Assembly: GCA_009760855.2 (NCBI GenBank)
Contig: WPIO01000081.1
Coordinates: forward strand, 62,001-126,000
Length of the DNA: 64,000 nt
DNA from: Cristatella mucedo
Taxonomy: Eukaryota; Bryozoa; Phylactolaemata; Cristatellidae
Direction of reading: 5' to 3'
In this document: in pieces, positions 22,668 through 33,700 of the stretch
How positions within the stretch are numbered: position 1 is the stretch's first letter
Layout of the letters: each line of letters begins with the position of its first letter
Position numbers and translations under genes: made by a program
Notes under the pieces: model-generated
Seen by the model: the letters and a program-made list of their open reading frames with translations, nothing else
Told to the model about the DNA's origin: nothing
Database searches by the model: none

Positions 22668-22859
22668 ATTAAATAAATACTAAATAAATATTAGCTGATT
22701 TAAAAGCCTCTTGTGTATAGCGATATAAGAGCCTTTGCGGCTATTACCACCGCTTGCAGCGGCGACAAAGGATCGCCCACCACAGGATTCGAACCCACGA
22801 CATCGGGACCGAAGTCGTGAAAAGCAACCGCTTTACATAGTGAGCAATCGCGGCTCACC
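22668..22859 (-). mobile_element. SINE1 nested in L2-A
   Basis: Minus-oriented SINE1: AAATAAATACTAAATAAATA tail, 'ttagctgatttaaaagcctc', body, reversed B box GGATTCGAACCC, and a head ending CGCGGCTCACC. Confidence 0.85.
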
Positions 22860-22935
22860 AATTCGTGGCATCGCATCTAGAATCCTGTAACCCAATACTA
22901 GCTGGTCTTCGCGCGTTTGAAAAAACCGCACACTT

Positions 22936-23290
22936 ACGGTTTAGCCAGGCTTGTCAACAGCGAATGGCACGATTTCCACATCCTTACGATTGTGCTGTAG
23001 CGGCTTCCCCTTTTAGTCGCTGGGAAACTGACAGCGTACCTGTACTAGCGGCTAGTTCTGACGCCGCCGACGGGCGACAAATAATGCCGCCGCTGGCGCC
23101 TCGAAACTCGGCTAGCGTATATGTGGCAGCTTCTGCTTCAATAAACCGTAATTCCGAGGAAAGTTGCAGCCAGCAGCGAAGAGCGTCCGCACCTGAAAGC
23201 AACCACTCCGTAGCATTCACAAAGCAGAGCAGTCTATCATCACTGCCACGGCGAGGCCCGATTAGACCGCGTCATTCGGTAGCGTACAAT
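22936..23290. other. No gene recognised
   Basis: An open + frame covers most of it but is Ser/Ala/Arg-rich without domains and begins within LINE sequence, so I do not call it coding. Confidence 0.35.
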
Positions 23291-23426
23291 ATATAATTCA
23301 TTTATATAGCGCCCTAAGAGAACTTAATCTCTATTCAGGCGCTTCACATGTGCCTCGGGGCTCGAGCCCACGACCTCGGTCAGACCTTGGTCGGTGCGAG
23401 CACCTTAACCGCTAGACCAAACCAGC
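23291..23426 (-). mobile_element. SINE2
   Basis: Minus-oriented SINE2. The tail box (TATAGCGCCCTAAGAG ... CAGGCGCTTCACATGTG) is followed by the reversed B box GGGCTCGAGCCC and head 'cttaaccgctagaccaaacc' (reversed A box). Confidence 0.85.
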
Positions 23427-23507
23427 TTCCCTGGCTCCGACCCGACCGCGAGTAAAACTAGCCGATCAATTATTATATTTAAACAATCGTGTTTCTGCGA
23501 ATCAAAC

Positions 23508-24329
23508 GAGCCCGATGGCGGTTACCCGGGTTACCATGGTAAACCGGGTGCGCCCCGACTGCGATAGCTACCTGAATATCGGTCCAAATTATATGCGAAT
23601 ATGCTTAAAATGTCAGGCTCGCCGAGTTCTATTCGTCGGCAGAAAGAGCGATTTCGAAAGCGACGATTTTTATTGCGAAAGAGCGCCGCGGCTTACCAGA
23701 TCCTGGGCAAGGATCCGCGGCTCGATCGCGAAAACTGAGCTTATTTTTTCGAGAGATAGCTCAAAATTGATGGCTGATTTGGAACAACCACCGGTGCCTT
23801 CTTCGGGCGCCCCACAGAGCGTCTCTGCACGCCCGGAGCAGCCTTCTGCGCCGATGCTCTTTTGTTCTGCCACGAGTCTGCGCCATATCGGATGCCGCCG
23901 CCAACGGCGCGCCAATTGGTGTCAGGATCTTTGTCCTCACTATCAGCGATTCTGCCCGGGCGAGCACTGGCGCCGCGATTCCGGACCTCCTGCATAATCT
24001 TTTCCGACCAGCGGGTGGCAATGAAGTTACCGGGAAATGTATCGAAGAACTTGCACACCAGTTCCATAGTGTTGATAAGAACATCATTGCTAACATCTTT
24101 TATATCCTCGTTATAGTCAACCATAGCTTGCATCCTCTCATTGAGCTCTTGCGCACATAGTTCTTCAGATTGCTTCGACATGATTCCGACGGTGCTGCTC
24201 CTGAATCGGGTCAGCGGCGCTTTCGACTTCGAAACGCTATATTTTTTAGAGCAGCCATCCACAAAATAAATAACTAATCACGATTCTACTTGCGGAAATT
24301 CGGTAACCCGGGTTGCCGCCATCGGGCTC
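23508..24329. mobile_element. 822-bp DNA transposon-like element with 28-bp TIRs
   Basis: Left end 23,508-23,535 and right end 24,302-24,329 are inverted copies (outer 14 bases GAGCCCGATGGCGG, inner 12 ACCCGGGTTACC; 26 of 28 match). Flanks read TCAAACGA / TCAAATAG if the boundary is shifted two bases, a weak 8-bp duplication. Inside the left TIR is a 24-bp near-palindrome centred on TTACCATGGTAA. No transposase motif is seen. It carries a 173-codon minus-strand frame, described separately. The superfamily is unassigned. Confidence 0.65.
23741..24262 (-). CDS. Unrecognised 173-aa protein inside the TIR element
   Basis: The open frame begins 40 bases inside the right TIR and fills most of the element. 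Composition is balanced, unlike GC-driven shadow frames. Residues about 30-95 look helical (SKQSEELCAQELNERMQAM ... IMQEVRNRG). The C-terminal third is basic and disordered with an AT-hook-like GRPKK at 151-155 and ends PNQPSILSYLSKK, which loosely resembles a PCNA-binding box (Q-x-x-I-x-x-Y). Inference: a small DNA-binding accessory protein of the transposon, or a captured host exon. An overlapping + frame (23,515-23,997) with CLKC is an alternative. I do not recognise a family. Confidence 0.45.
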   Translation of the reverse strand: MDGCSKKYSVSKSKAPLTRFRSSTVGIMSKQSEELCAQELNERMQAMVDYNEDIKDVSNDVLINTMELVCKFFDTFPGNFIATRWSEKIMQEVRNRGASARPGRIADSEDKDPDTNWRAVGGGIRYGADSWQNKRASAQKAAPGVQRRSVGRPKKAPVVVPNQPSILSYLSKK

Positions 24330-24439
24330 AAATAGCAATTCACGAGCTGCTAATCTAGGGCTGTTGTAATCCGGCCGATGTAGCATGCCATCGCCTCGAT
24401 ATTACACCGCACCTTACCGACATGCCCCCGGTCCCTGTT

Positions 24440-24890
24440 GAGGAGCCCGTGGAATTCAAGGTTCTGCCTCTCACTTGTCGGTTCCTTCGTTCTGTTGCTC
24501 CGGCCAACCTGTCTGAAATACTTCCTTGTCAGTCTCCGTTCCCTTCCATGCGCTCCTCTTGGCGCCCGGTCATTTGGCTGTGCTTCTAACAAGCACACAT
24601 CCTCTGGAGAAAGCGTCTTCAATCCGTATCCTCTCAAAATGCTAGACTCATTTACGAAATCGCGGCTATCACTGACGAAGAAGCTTAAAAGAAAGCTAGA
24701 AGCCTAAATTTTCCTCTCGACATCTGCTCAATCCTTGCAAACTGTTTCATCGTGTACTTGCTTATTTGTGCTGACACTGTGCACGTCATTAGCGCTGCCC
24801 AGCCGATATATGCTGCTTTATTTCCAGCACATTTGAAGTACCTAAAAAGAGGCGGCTTAGCAGTCTCAAGGTGCCTTAGGAATTTACTTT
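24440..24890 (+). pseudogene. L2-A 3' relic
   Basis: 'ggttctgcctctcacttgtcggtccttc'-type codons match FKVLSLTFRSLHSLAPANLSEIL of L2-A, and 'ctcaaaatgctagactcatttac' the APKAWNS region. Then comes a UTR with CTGACACTGTGCACGTCA and a decayed tail. Diverged; boundaries approximate. Confidence 0.55.
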
Positions 24891-24949
24891 CGTAGCCACG
24901 CTTTCCATTACGCCGGCCCACTGTCGGTGCAAAGGCGGAGTGCACTAGT

Positions 24950-25760
24950 AGCGTATCATCGGAAGCGCCAGCTCTGCGGGCGCTTGTGTGCGCTGCCGCC
25001 GGCCGCGTCCAAGAGCGGACCGGTTCGTCGGCCCTCGCCAGAGATCGTTCGCCACCGGCGGCGGCGGTGGCGGCGGCGAGGTCCGGGCAGACGACGCGCG
25101 GTTCTTCAAGCCCGCCAAGTGCGGCCGCAGAATTCCGACGCCCGTGCGCGGGCGTCGGACCGAGCGCAGCGGCCTCGCCGCCGCCGCCGCCGCTGACGCA
25201 CTTGGAAAGGGAGCGCGAGCTCGAAGAGCAGGCGCAGCTCGCAGAGCGATGCGCCGCCGTCGCCGCCGCCGCCGCGGGCGCCTATAGCGCGGTCGCGCGC
25301 TCCTGTTGGCGACGCATTTAGCGGCGGCGGCGGCGCAACCGAGCAGCTCGGCGAGCCGCAGCGCCGCCGCCGCCGCCGCCGCCCTAGGAGAGGGCGGTCG
25401 CCGCGCCCTCGGCTCCGGCTCCTCTTTTTTTTTGCGCGCGACCGAGCGAATCCGAGGCGTCGTCGGCCTCGGGCGTCGGGACCCCGCTCGTCCGAGTTCC
25501 GTTTCGCTGAGCAGAGCGTCGATTCGGTAATGGAACGAGGCGCGGCTGTCAAAGGGCGCTCTCTAGTCGGTACATACCTGTGTACGTAACGCCGCGCCGG
25601 CGTTCGAGTGTTTGCCGAGCGCGCCGCTAAAGGGCTGCCAGCTGAGCCCCTTCGCCGCCGGCTGGCTGGAAGCCAGCCGGCGCCGCGAGACCCGGACTAG
25701 CGCGCATTCGATCGGACCGAGCGGGCTTGCTGGTTCGCGCCAGAGATAGTAATGCAAAAA
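24950..25760. promoter_or_regulatory. CpG-rich block upstream of the Kelch gene
   Basis: Very CpG-dense, with GCC/GGC trinucleotide runs (about 25,055-25,080, 25,180-25,195, 25,258-25,275, 25,360-25,383). Frames on both strands are low-complexity Arg/Ala. It could be a promoter or 5' non-coding exon of the downstream Kelch gene; I see no conclusive start site. It ends near a 12-bp stem / 3-base loop hairpin at 25,656-25,682. Confidence 0.4.
25656..25682. repeat. Perfect hairpin, 12-bp arms
   Basis: CGCCGGCTGGCT, loop GGA, AGCCAGCCGGCG. All 12 pairs match. It lies at the edge of the CpG block; function unknown. Confidence 0.85.
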
Positions 25761-25762
25761 AT

Positions 25763-26115
25763 TAAATGCAATTCATTCGTACAACGCCCTACGAGAGCGC
25801 AGTCTCTGTCCGGGCGCCTCTCATATGCCGCAGGGCTCTAGCCAACGACCTTGGTCATCGGAAATGCATTCACCTTGACCTCGGTCGTCGCGAGAGTGGG
25901 CTTATAAGTGAGAAGCGCAGAGGAACGGAAGCTGGCGACGCCCTGAGCGGGCGGAAGCGGAGCGAGCGTCGACACAAGGTAAAGGTGCTCGCCTCGACAC
26001 AAGGTCAAGGCGAATGTATTCGATTACCGACGTCGTGTGCTCGAACCCTGTGCCTTATGTGAAGCGCCTAAATAAAGATTGGGTTCTCTTAGGGCGCTAT
26101 GCAAATAAGTTAGAT
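25763..26115. mobile_element. Inverted pair of SINE2 copies
   Basis: A minus-oriented SINE2 (25,763-25,895: tail box 'acaacgccctacgagagcgcag', reversed B-box region) and a plus-oriented one (about 25,975-26,115: 'aaggtgctcgcc', B box GTGCTCGAACCC, tail GAAGCGCCTAAATAAAGATTGGGTTCTC ... GGGCGCTATGCAAAT) face head to head. Transcripts across them could fold into a long stem. Confidence 0.7.
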
Positions 26116-26254
26116 TACTCGCCTCGGCTGTGGCTCAGAGCTTGCCCGCGACGGCGCCAACGGTCAACTCCGTAGAGCTCGCAAGAAGCAGCCGAGAAAG
26201 CGTGGCTTAAAAAATAAAAAAAATAAAAAAATTCTTGTGTACGAAGAGAAGAAG

Positions 26255-26375
26255 AAGTTCTAAGAGAACTCAATCTCTATTCAGGCGCTTCACGTATGCC
26301 TCCGGGCTCGAGCCCACGACCTCAGCCGCCAGACCTTGGTCGGGGCGAGTACCTTAACCGCTGAACCGAACCAGC
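26255..26375 (-). mobile_element. SINE2
   Basis: Minus copy: 'ttctaagagaactcaatctctattcaggcgcttcacg', reversed B box GGGCTCGAGCCC, and 'ccttaaccgctgaaccgaacc' head. The outer AT tail is replaced by 'gaagagaagaagaag'. Confidence 0.8.
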
Positions 26376-26379
26376 TCGA

Positions 26380-27740
26380 GGCTTCTATCTGTCGTGCATG
26401 GCTGGACGGCTTGTCATTTGAGCCAAGTAAATCGCCGATTTCCACCTTGAATTTCCTCCACTGCATGACGCGCGCGAAGAGAAAAGGCCGCGTGCTAGTC
26501 CGGCTAGACTATAACCGGTCCAGCTACCGAACTCGCGGCTCCTTAATGACAACGGCTACGAACAGACTATTCGATAGCCACGGTTTGGCGACGTCAAGGC
26601 CGAATTCATGCAGTACTCGAGCAAGTTGTGCTCTAGACCTCGAGCCAGGCAGTTGAGAGGCACTCGAGCCGTCGTACGAGAGCTTGGTTACGTCGCGGCG
26701 GCATATTCCGGACGCCTGCCGCACCCTGCGCCTGCGCTGTCGAATCGACTCCTCTTGCTTTGCATGCGGATGCGGACTCGATATGCTACTGTATGAGCGC
26801 TCGTCGTCGCTGCCGCGTCCCGCTACTATCGGCGCATTAATATCTGCATTGGCGCTGCACCTATACGCGGTAGCTAGACGCAGTACAAGGTTCAGAGAGC
26901 GATCGGTATTTGTCGCGCGTCGGCCAAGACTGGCAGCGGTGCGACCTCGCTGCCGGCGGCATCGTTCTGTCCTGACGCGATGGACGCTACGTCCCCGCCG
27001 GTAACGAGACACCCTCCGCTGGATCGGCTAGAAGGGCGTGTTTACATCCGACCCACCCCTTTTGTAGCCTCCCAGCGGCTGCTGGTAAAGGCAAGATCGA
27101 GGTTTCGCCACTGCGTGGCAGAATCCTGGACACGCCCAGGTCCCCACGCTTGTCGCGATTCGGTTGAGAGCGGCTAGGATGCGACCTTGCCCGCCGAGCG
27201 ATCGTACGCGGCCTGGGGACCCGGTGCAGCCGCCGCACCGCCACACCTACTCGCCCGTGTTTGCTGATCGTCGGAGGCGCCGGAGTCGTCGCCAACCGGC
27301 GACCGGCCGGAAAGGGATGCTGAAAGACTTATCGCGCGGCGAGGTGCTTTGTCGTTAGCAGCTGCCTGCCGCAAATAGCCTGCAGGTTACACAGTGCATA
27401 TTTACATGCGGAACGCACGCGCGGCGGCGTCGTCCGTTCTAGTCACTCGCCTTATTGAGCGACTCGCTTTCATCGTCTTCCTCGAGTTGCAGAGCAAACA
27501 CGACGTCGCTCGCGAGTCGTCGACGAAACAGCATCGGCGCAGCAGCCATTAGGCTCTCGTCCCGTCGGAGCGGCGCTGGCAGCGGCATCGCGAGCGACCG
27601 GCCAGTCTCAGTAGCTGCCGCTACGTCGCCGCCGTCCGCAGAGCGCGGCAGGAGCAACGGCCGCCGCCGCCGTCAGGGGGCACGAAGTCGGCACAGCGAG
27701 CCGATCCGGAGCGGTGCTGACTGCGCTCGAAATCCGCTCG
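26380..27740. other. CpG-moderate sequence before the Kelch gene, no exon assigned
   Basis: Frames on both strands are Arg/Ser/Ala-rich with no domain. The region may contain 5' UTR or promoter of the Kelch gene. No BTB or BACK domain sequence was found here. Confidence 0.35.
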
Positions 27741-27747
27741 TCTTCGC

Positions 27748-28232
27748 ATGTCTTTCGAAGACCAGGTGATCACCAAATACGAGGACAGGCTCTTTTTTTT
27801 CGACAGAAGCGGCAGCGGAGCCGTGCAGTACCTGGTACTGAGCGGCTCCGACGAGCGTGTCAGCGGCCGCAACCGAAGCAGCGGCGGCGGCGGCGCCACG
27901 GATGCAGAGAGCGAAAGTAAGGGCCGAGCGGTTGGCAGCGGATTCGGAAGCAGCAGCAGCAGCGGCGTCAGCGTCGGTGGCGCGACGAGCTCGGACAGCT
28001 CGGCTGGAGCGGATGACGGCGACGAGGACGAGGCAGAGAACGACGACGACGACGAACGAGCGGGCCGGGCGACTTCCGCGGAGGAACTAAGAAACTTCAG
28101 GCTCAGATGGTTCGACCGATGCGCTTTGCTGAAAAATCTCCACGAATTCGCCGCCTGCGAACTCAACAACCGGCTCTACGTTACCGGTGGCTTTCACGTC
28201 GCCGACATCCAGTATCGCTCGAGGACGCTGGA
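27748..28232 (+). CDS. Kelch gene exon 1
   Basis: 161 codons plus two bases, ending CTGGA before donor GTGAGT. Encodes MSFEDQVITKYEDRLFFF, the Gly/Ser/acidic linker with a DDGDEDEAENDDDDER-type stretch, and the first blade strand (NNRLYVTGGFHVADIQY). The split codon gives Glu before FDPECSKW. Confidence 0.85.
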
Positions 28233-28551
28233 GTGAGTGGAGGGGTGGCGCCGCCGCGGCGCCCGATCGCTCGATCGCCGCGCCGGCGGCTTAGCGCAGT
28301 TCGGCGAGTCGTAGGCGGCCGTCCCGAGCGACATCCAAAATCGCAAGCCCGAGCCCACGCAGCGGCGGCGGCGGCCGTCGCTGCCGTCGCCCATCGTCGG
28401 CTCCTCGTCGAGCCTGGCGGCCCCAAGGTCGAGGACGCCACCGACTGCGTCGCTTTTTCGCTCGCGCGCGCGCGGCGGCAGCGTCCATGTGTAGCGACGG
28501 CCGTCGGCTCGGGGCGCTCGCACGCTCTCTCTCTCTCTCTCTCTCTCTCAC

Positions 28552-28601
<50 letters not shown>

Positions 28602-30745
28602 TCTCTCTCTCTCTCTCTCACTCTCTCTCTCTTTCTCTCTCTTGTCGTATTGAGGTGCTCGAGGCAATCGCAGCTGTCGCGCTCGGTGACTCGCTCACAA
28701 GCGCGTCTCTCGGCCAGGTTTGATCCGGAGTGCAGCAAGTGGCGCGACGTGAAGCCGATGAAGAAGGCCCGCGCGAAGCATGCCGTCACTGTCTACAAGG
28801 GACGGCTCGTCGTGGCAGGTAGAGCACGCGCGCGGTCGGAGCGGCGAGCGCTTGCTCGCTAGCTCCTCAGCCGGTCGGCCAGCGGTGGCGGCAGCGACGG
28901 CGGCGAATGAAGCTAAGGCGAAGCAGCCACCGCCGCCGCCGCCGCCGCCCGGCCCTGCCCCGCACCGGCGCCGTGAGCGTACCGGCGCCGGCGGCGCGCA
29001 TGCCCGCGCCTGCCTCGTCCAGGAGGAGAGACTGTCGGCGGCAAGATCACGCGGTCGTGCGAGGCCTACGACGCCGAGCGCGACGAGTGGAGCGACTTCG
29101 CACGGCTGCCGGCGCACCGGTGCTGGCTGGCGTGTGCCGTCTTTCGCGGCGACCTGTACGCTTCGGGAGGCTGGTGCGCAGGACGCGGCCACGACGACCT
29201 GTGGTGAGGGTGCAGCGCGCGGCGCCTGCTCGAGCCGCCACCGCCGCCACCGTCGTCGGCCGTCGAGAGCGCTCCGACTTGCCGGGTCGGCGCGGTAGCG
29301 CAGCGGCGGCGGTGTATAGGTGATCTCTCAGCGGCGGCAGCAGCGGCTACCGCGTTCGCGAACGCGCGGCTGCGCCAGAACCCGTGGTCCAGCCGTAGCG
29401 TCCCAGTCGAACGGCGTCTTGCAAACGGTCGGACTTTAAGGAAAAAGTGATGCAAAGCAGAGCCCAATCCGGCGATGCCGCGTTACGCCAAACGACTCCG
29501 CGAAAGAGCCCGCCTCGGCGACAAGGCCTTGAGCGAAGACGCTGCGGTGAGCTCACGCCAAGCAAAGGCAGTTTACAGACACGCGCGTCAACCTGTGCGA
29601 TTACGAATATGAGTAAGTGGGTGCGTGAGTCCGTGAGTCTGTGGGTCACGTAAATGCTAGTCGCTGACGTCAGGCTAGCGTGGTATACTTTGTGACAGTT
29701 GAAGTACTACGGCGATTGTAAAGCTATGACGAGTATCGCGGGAAAACTACCACGGGACATTATTTATTAATTTAGCTACGACATGCGCTGTTATAGTAGA
29801 AACTAAGCATTGCATTGCGCATTGAATTAAGAAATAGCGGCGAGCAGACTTTTGATCGGCGCGTTATTTAATTTTACGCACAGAGATGCGCGTGTGAACG
29901 CTGTGGAGGTTATCTCCCATTTGATCATCTTTATTCTTACATTGATTTGTCAGGGGTATTCGAGCAAGTTTTCATAAAAGTATTCTTGTTCGCATTGGAA
30001 TCTTAGCCCACCAGTTGCCGCATTCGCTCTTCAAGGTCAAGAAAGGTCAAGGTCGCAGATCGAGCGTGCTTGAGCCCGGCAATGGACGATCCTTCATTGC
30101 CCACTGCAAGCGGCGGTGGAAGCCATTTAAGGCTCTCTTGCCGCTATTTAATAGAGACGGTCTGATAAGCTGACCATAGTCTTATCCTTTTATCCTCTTA
30201 AATTTTAAATACGATATATGGGGTTTTTCTGGGACAATTTCAAGTGTATCTCCGTCTGTAACTCCACAAAGTCATAAAGACCATGTGGGTGTTACGCAGG
30301 AGAGTTTTGTATAGCGCACTCACAGCCTAAGCGGCTTTCGGTACGCATTCGGTAGCCAACAGACTTCGTCTCACGCAACAAAGAGAAAGTGGGAAGCATA
30401 GCAGAGTTAGGAGAGCAGTTGAGGTAGTGAGTAGCATAGAAGTAGCAGTTCAGGACCGCTGAAAAAGATGTGCCATAGTCGGCAGTTGGAAAGTAGATGT
30501 CGTTGCGTAAGAAAGTGCACTAAATAAACATAAATGCCTCGGCCTACTTTTAAAAATAGACTGGTGTGCGTTGCAATCTACCACAGTGCGTCTGTGCGCA
30601 CTTACTCCTTTTAGATACAATGCGCGTACTTATTGGCGTGCGTAAGAAGTTTTCAAAGTTTGTCATAATGCGCAAGCTACAACGAATCCAATTTTTGGAT
30701 TGCATGCGGTACAGGTGTTAATGCAGAGCCTCGCCGTTGGTTAAC

Positions 30746-30776
<31 letters not shown>

Positions 30777-33700
30777 TACTCGCGCCCGCTGCTCGATCTG
30801 AGTGAGTGCTTGAGTGAAAGAGCGGAGATGCGCGCGCCTCGCACACTCTATCGGAATTAGCGGGAGCGCCTAAGGTCGCGAAAACAAGCGAATTTTGCAA
30901 TCGCTGGTTACAAGCAAGAGAATAGCAATCAGGATTCGAACCCACGACCTCGGGACCAAGGTCGTGATAAGCAACCGCCGTACCTAGCGGGCCATCGCGG
31001 CTCACCAATATTTACTGTGTCGCACGATGAGTTATTAGTAGCTAGGTGAGCGGCCTGTGCCTTCTGCTTACTGCCGAGGTCAATGGCTTTGTGATCTTCT
31101 TTTTCTTCTTCAGCTTCTTCTTCCTCTTTCATCCGCTCTTTCTACGAGTCTACGAGTGAAACGGAGAGTGAGGTAAAAGCTGCACGGTATAACCGTTTAT
31201 CTACTGACTGTTCCCGCCGCATATAAACGCAGCACATTTAAACGCAGGTATATATAATATATAAAAATACAATTCATTTGCATAGCGCCCCAGGAGAACT
31301 TAATATCCATTCGGGTGCTTCACATATGCCTCGGGGCTCGAGCCCACGACCTCAGCCGCCAGACCTGGGTCGTGGCGAGCACCTTAACCGCTGCACAAAA
31401 CCAGCCCGGCGCATCGAATGGACATCTGACAAAGGGAAGCCATTGCTCGAGTGCTTCGTTCTACTTATCGTGCAGCTCAGCGTAAACATTTAAACAGTGC
31501 ACGTGCTTGAAAGCGCTAGAGCTACGCTTGTCTTTTAATGCTGCTCTGTCTTAGCCCAGGAGTTGTAAGGTACTTGTTACGTCACGACATAGGACGTGGA
31601 TCCGAACCCCGAGTCAGGCAATCCTTCAGTGCCTATTGCCAGCAGTGGGGATAGCTGCTAAGGCTCTCCTGCCTCTAGATAAACGAGGCGATTAATTCAG
31701 CAGACCTTTATGTAGTTAAGATTTTGTTCGCAGACTTTTGCCTATAGCAATCGGTTATTTATCTGTATTGAAATAGGTCACGACGAGTAGAAGTGAGTGT
31801 CTAGTGCCGTGAATGAGACCGCGACTAGGCGTTCTAACCGCGGGCCGGCGTTCCCCAGGGGATTGCCAATGAGCGGCGTGCATGCTTTGAGCTGCTTTTC
31901 AGGATTTACGAGGAGAAGAGTAAAGTGTGGAGCCACCTGGACAGACACTTCCCGATAAGGCTGCCGCACTTTGTCGACAGGCACTTAATGGTGGCTCTGG
32001 GCGACACGCTGTATTTCTTCGGCGGTGAGTCCAGTTTCGTCCCGATATGGCGTCTGAACAGCGTCCAGCTGCCATCGCGCCAGCTGCCGTGCACAGTGTC
32101 AACCTCCTCTGTCGCTGATGGTCATGCGGGCGTCAGCCTTCCGCCTTCACCTTTGTGCCTCGCGCTCGAGCCTCGTGCTTTTCGCCAATCTCTGATTGGC
32201 GACGTCTCGGTGTAGGTTGCAATCAGAAGGTCGTGTGTCGGTGTGTCTCGCTGTGCGAAATGTTTCACTGTTTTGGAGGCAATTCTGCCACCGACTACTT
32301 CGGTCAGTTGCAGATATACATTTTAGCTTTGTTCTTACATTAGAAGTTGCAATCTTGCAAAAGAGATCGGCCAGGACAGAGACACAGCCAGCCCTCTGAC
32401 CACTAGCAACTTGCTGTGGACTAGGAAAGAACACAGTTGAACGGCTATGCAACCATATTTGCCTGTTGCACAAGGTCTGTGCAGAAACATTTTATCGCGT
32501 GAAGGCCGTAGTGGGCGCTGCGGCCTGTGGTACAGGTGAAGAATGATAGTTTAAAAATACACCCACGCGAGAAAGTATTTGGACGGAATGGATTTTCTCT
32601 CTTGGGTGTTTTTCATAATCCCCTGAACGGACTGGAATCGAGACGTTGGTTTTGTCTGCTTATTATTGGATTTCCAATTACTAATTGCCTCAATAATAGG
32701 ATGAGTTATGGACCGTCCAAACTTGCTCGATAAGCGACCCCTTCAGCAGCCCCAAAAGGCTAGCTGATTTAACAGCCCAGCTTATATAGTAGCGGAAAGC
32801 CTTAATGGCTTTTATCCCCGCTTGCTGTGGACAGCAAAAGATTTCTCGCTGCAGGACACGAACCCACGTCCCGAGTCGTGAAGAGCGAGAGCATATTACC
32901 CCTCGCCTGAGCCGAGATTGGTGGCGGCATATTGCAAGTAGCGTCGGAACATTTGAATATGATCGCAAGTTTTCAGAGCCTTGCGAGAAGGCTGCGGACG
33001 CTTCGAAAATTTGTAGGGTCATCGAGTACCATTTATTTCGTCAGGAAAAGCAGGCCAGCTATGCTCTCAGTCGCCGAATTGTCAGGCTTCGCTAAGCAAA
33101 AAACTATCGCCTAGTCTTTGGCCGGGTATGCGCACAGACCATATTGCTGCTACTCTATTGAGATCGAAAGGTAATTTATGTGGGTCGTGAGGAAAGTTGT
33201 GAAGACTGGAAGTCCTTAAAATGCCACTTGATGAGGCCGGCTGCACACAGCTCTCACTAAGTGGAAAAATATCATCCTGCAGCTGGAAGAATTCAATGGG
33301 CGTTTCGCTTCGGTGAAAGCTCATGCTCAAAGTCTGTAAGCTCAGTGGGAGAGTCGATGAGACTAGTCTGCGTTCTTGAATCTCTATTGTAGAATAACAT
33401 TGTGTCCGTGAAAGAAATGGTAAATGTAAACTAATGTATCCGTGTCTGTAAACACGCAAAGCCGCAAAACTAAATGCGTGTTACGAAGGAGAGTTTTCTA
33501 AACTTACTCAAAGCGTAAGCGGGTTTCAGTAAGTTTGCGGTAGTCAGCAGACTTTATCACATGCAAAAAAAAGAGAAAGGGAGAAGCGGGGAAGTGGGTA
33601 GCATGGAAGTAGCAGTTTAAGACGGCTGGAAAGGATGTGCCACAGTCAGCAGCAGCAGAGCAGATGTCGTTGCGTTGTTCCACCGTCTAGGACCTCCAGA

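Larger units (their letters stand above)
22150..22935 (+). pseudogene. L2-A RT relic with E-box tandem array and nested SINE1
   Basis: 'ATCACCAAGCACAATGTGGG' and the codons Tyr-Glu-Asp-Asp (22,222-22,233) correspond to DVIAKHN...YADD of L2-A. Similarity resumes after the tandem array ('actagttatgggaaaacc' = LLVMGKP). A SINE1 splits it at 22,668-22,859, then 'attcgtggcatcgcat' continues HAFVTSRLDFCN. The RT is dead. Confidence 0.65.

Noticed and set aside
27621-28169. 182-codon Ser/Leu/Pro-rich minus-strand frame
   Set aside because: It is the reverse complement of Kelch exon 1; its Ser/Leu runs mirror the acidic and Ser/Gly codons of the real exon.
28107-28862. 251-codon + strand frame crossing the CT repeat
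   Set aside because: Contains a long SLSLSL tract from the microsatellite and runs through intron 1 in a different phase from the Kelch exons.
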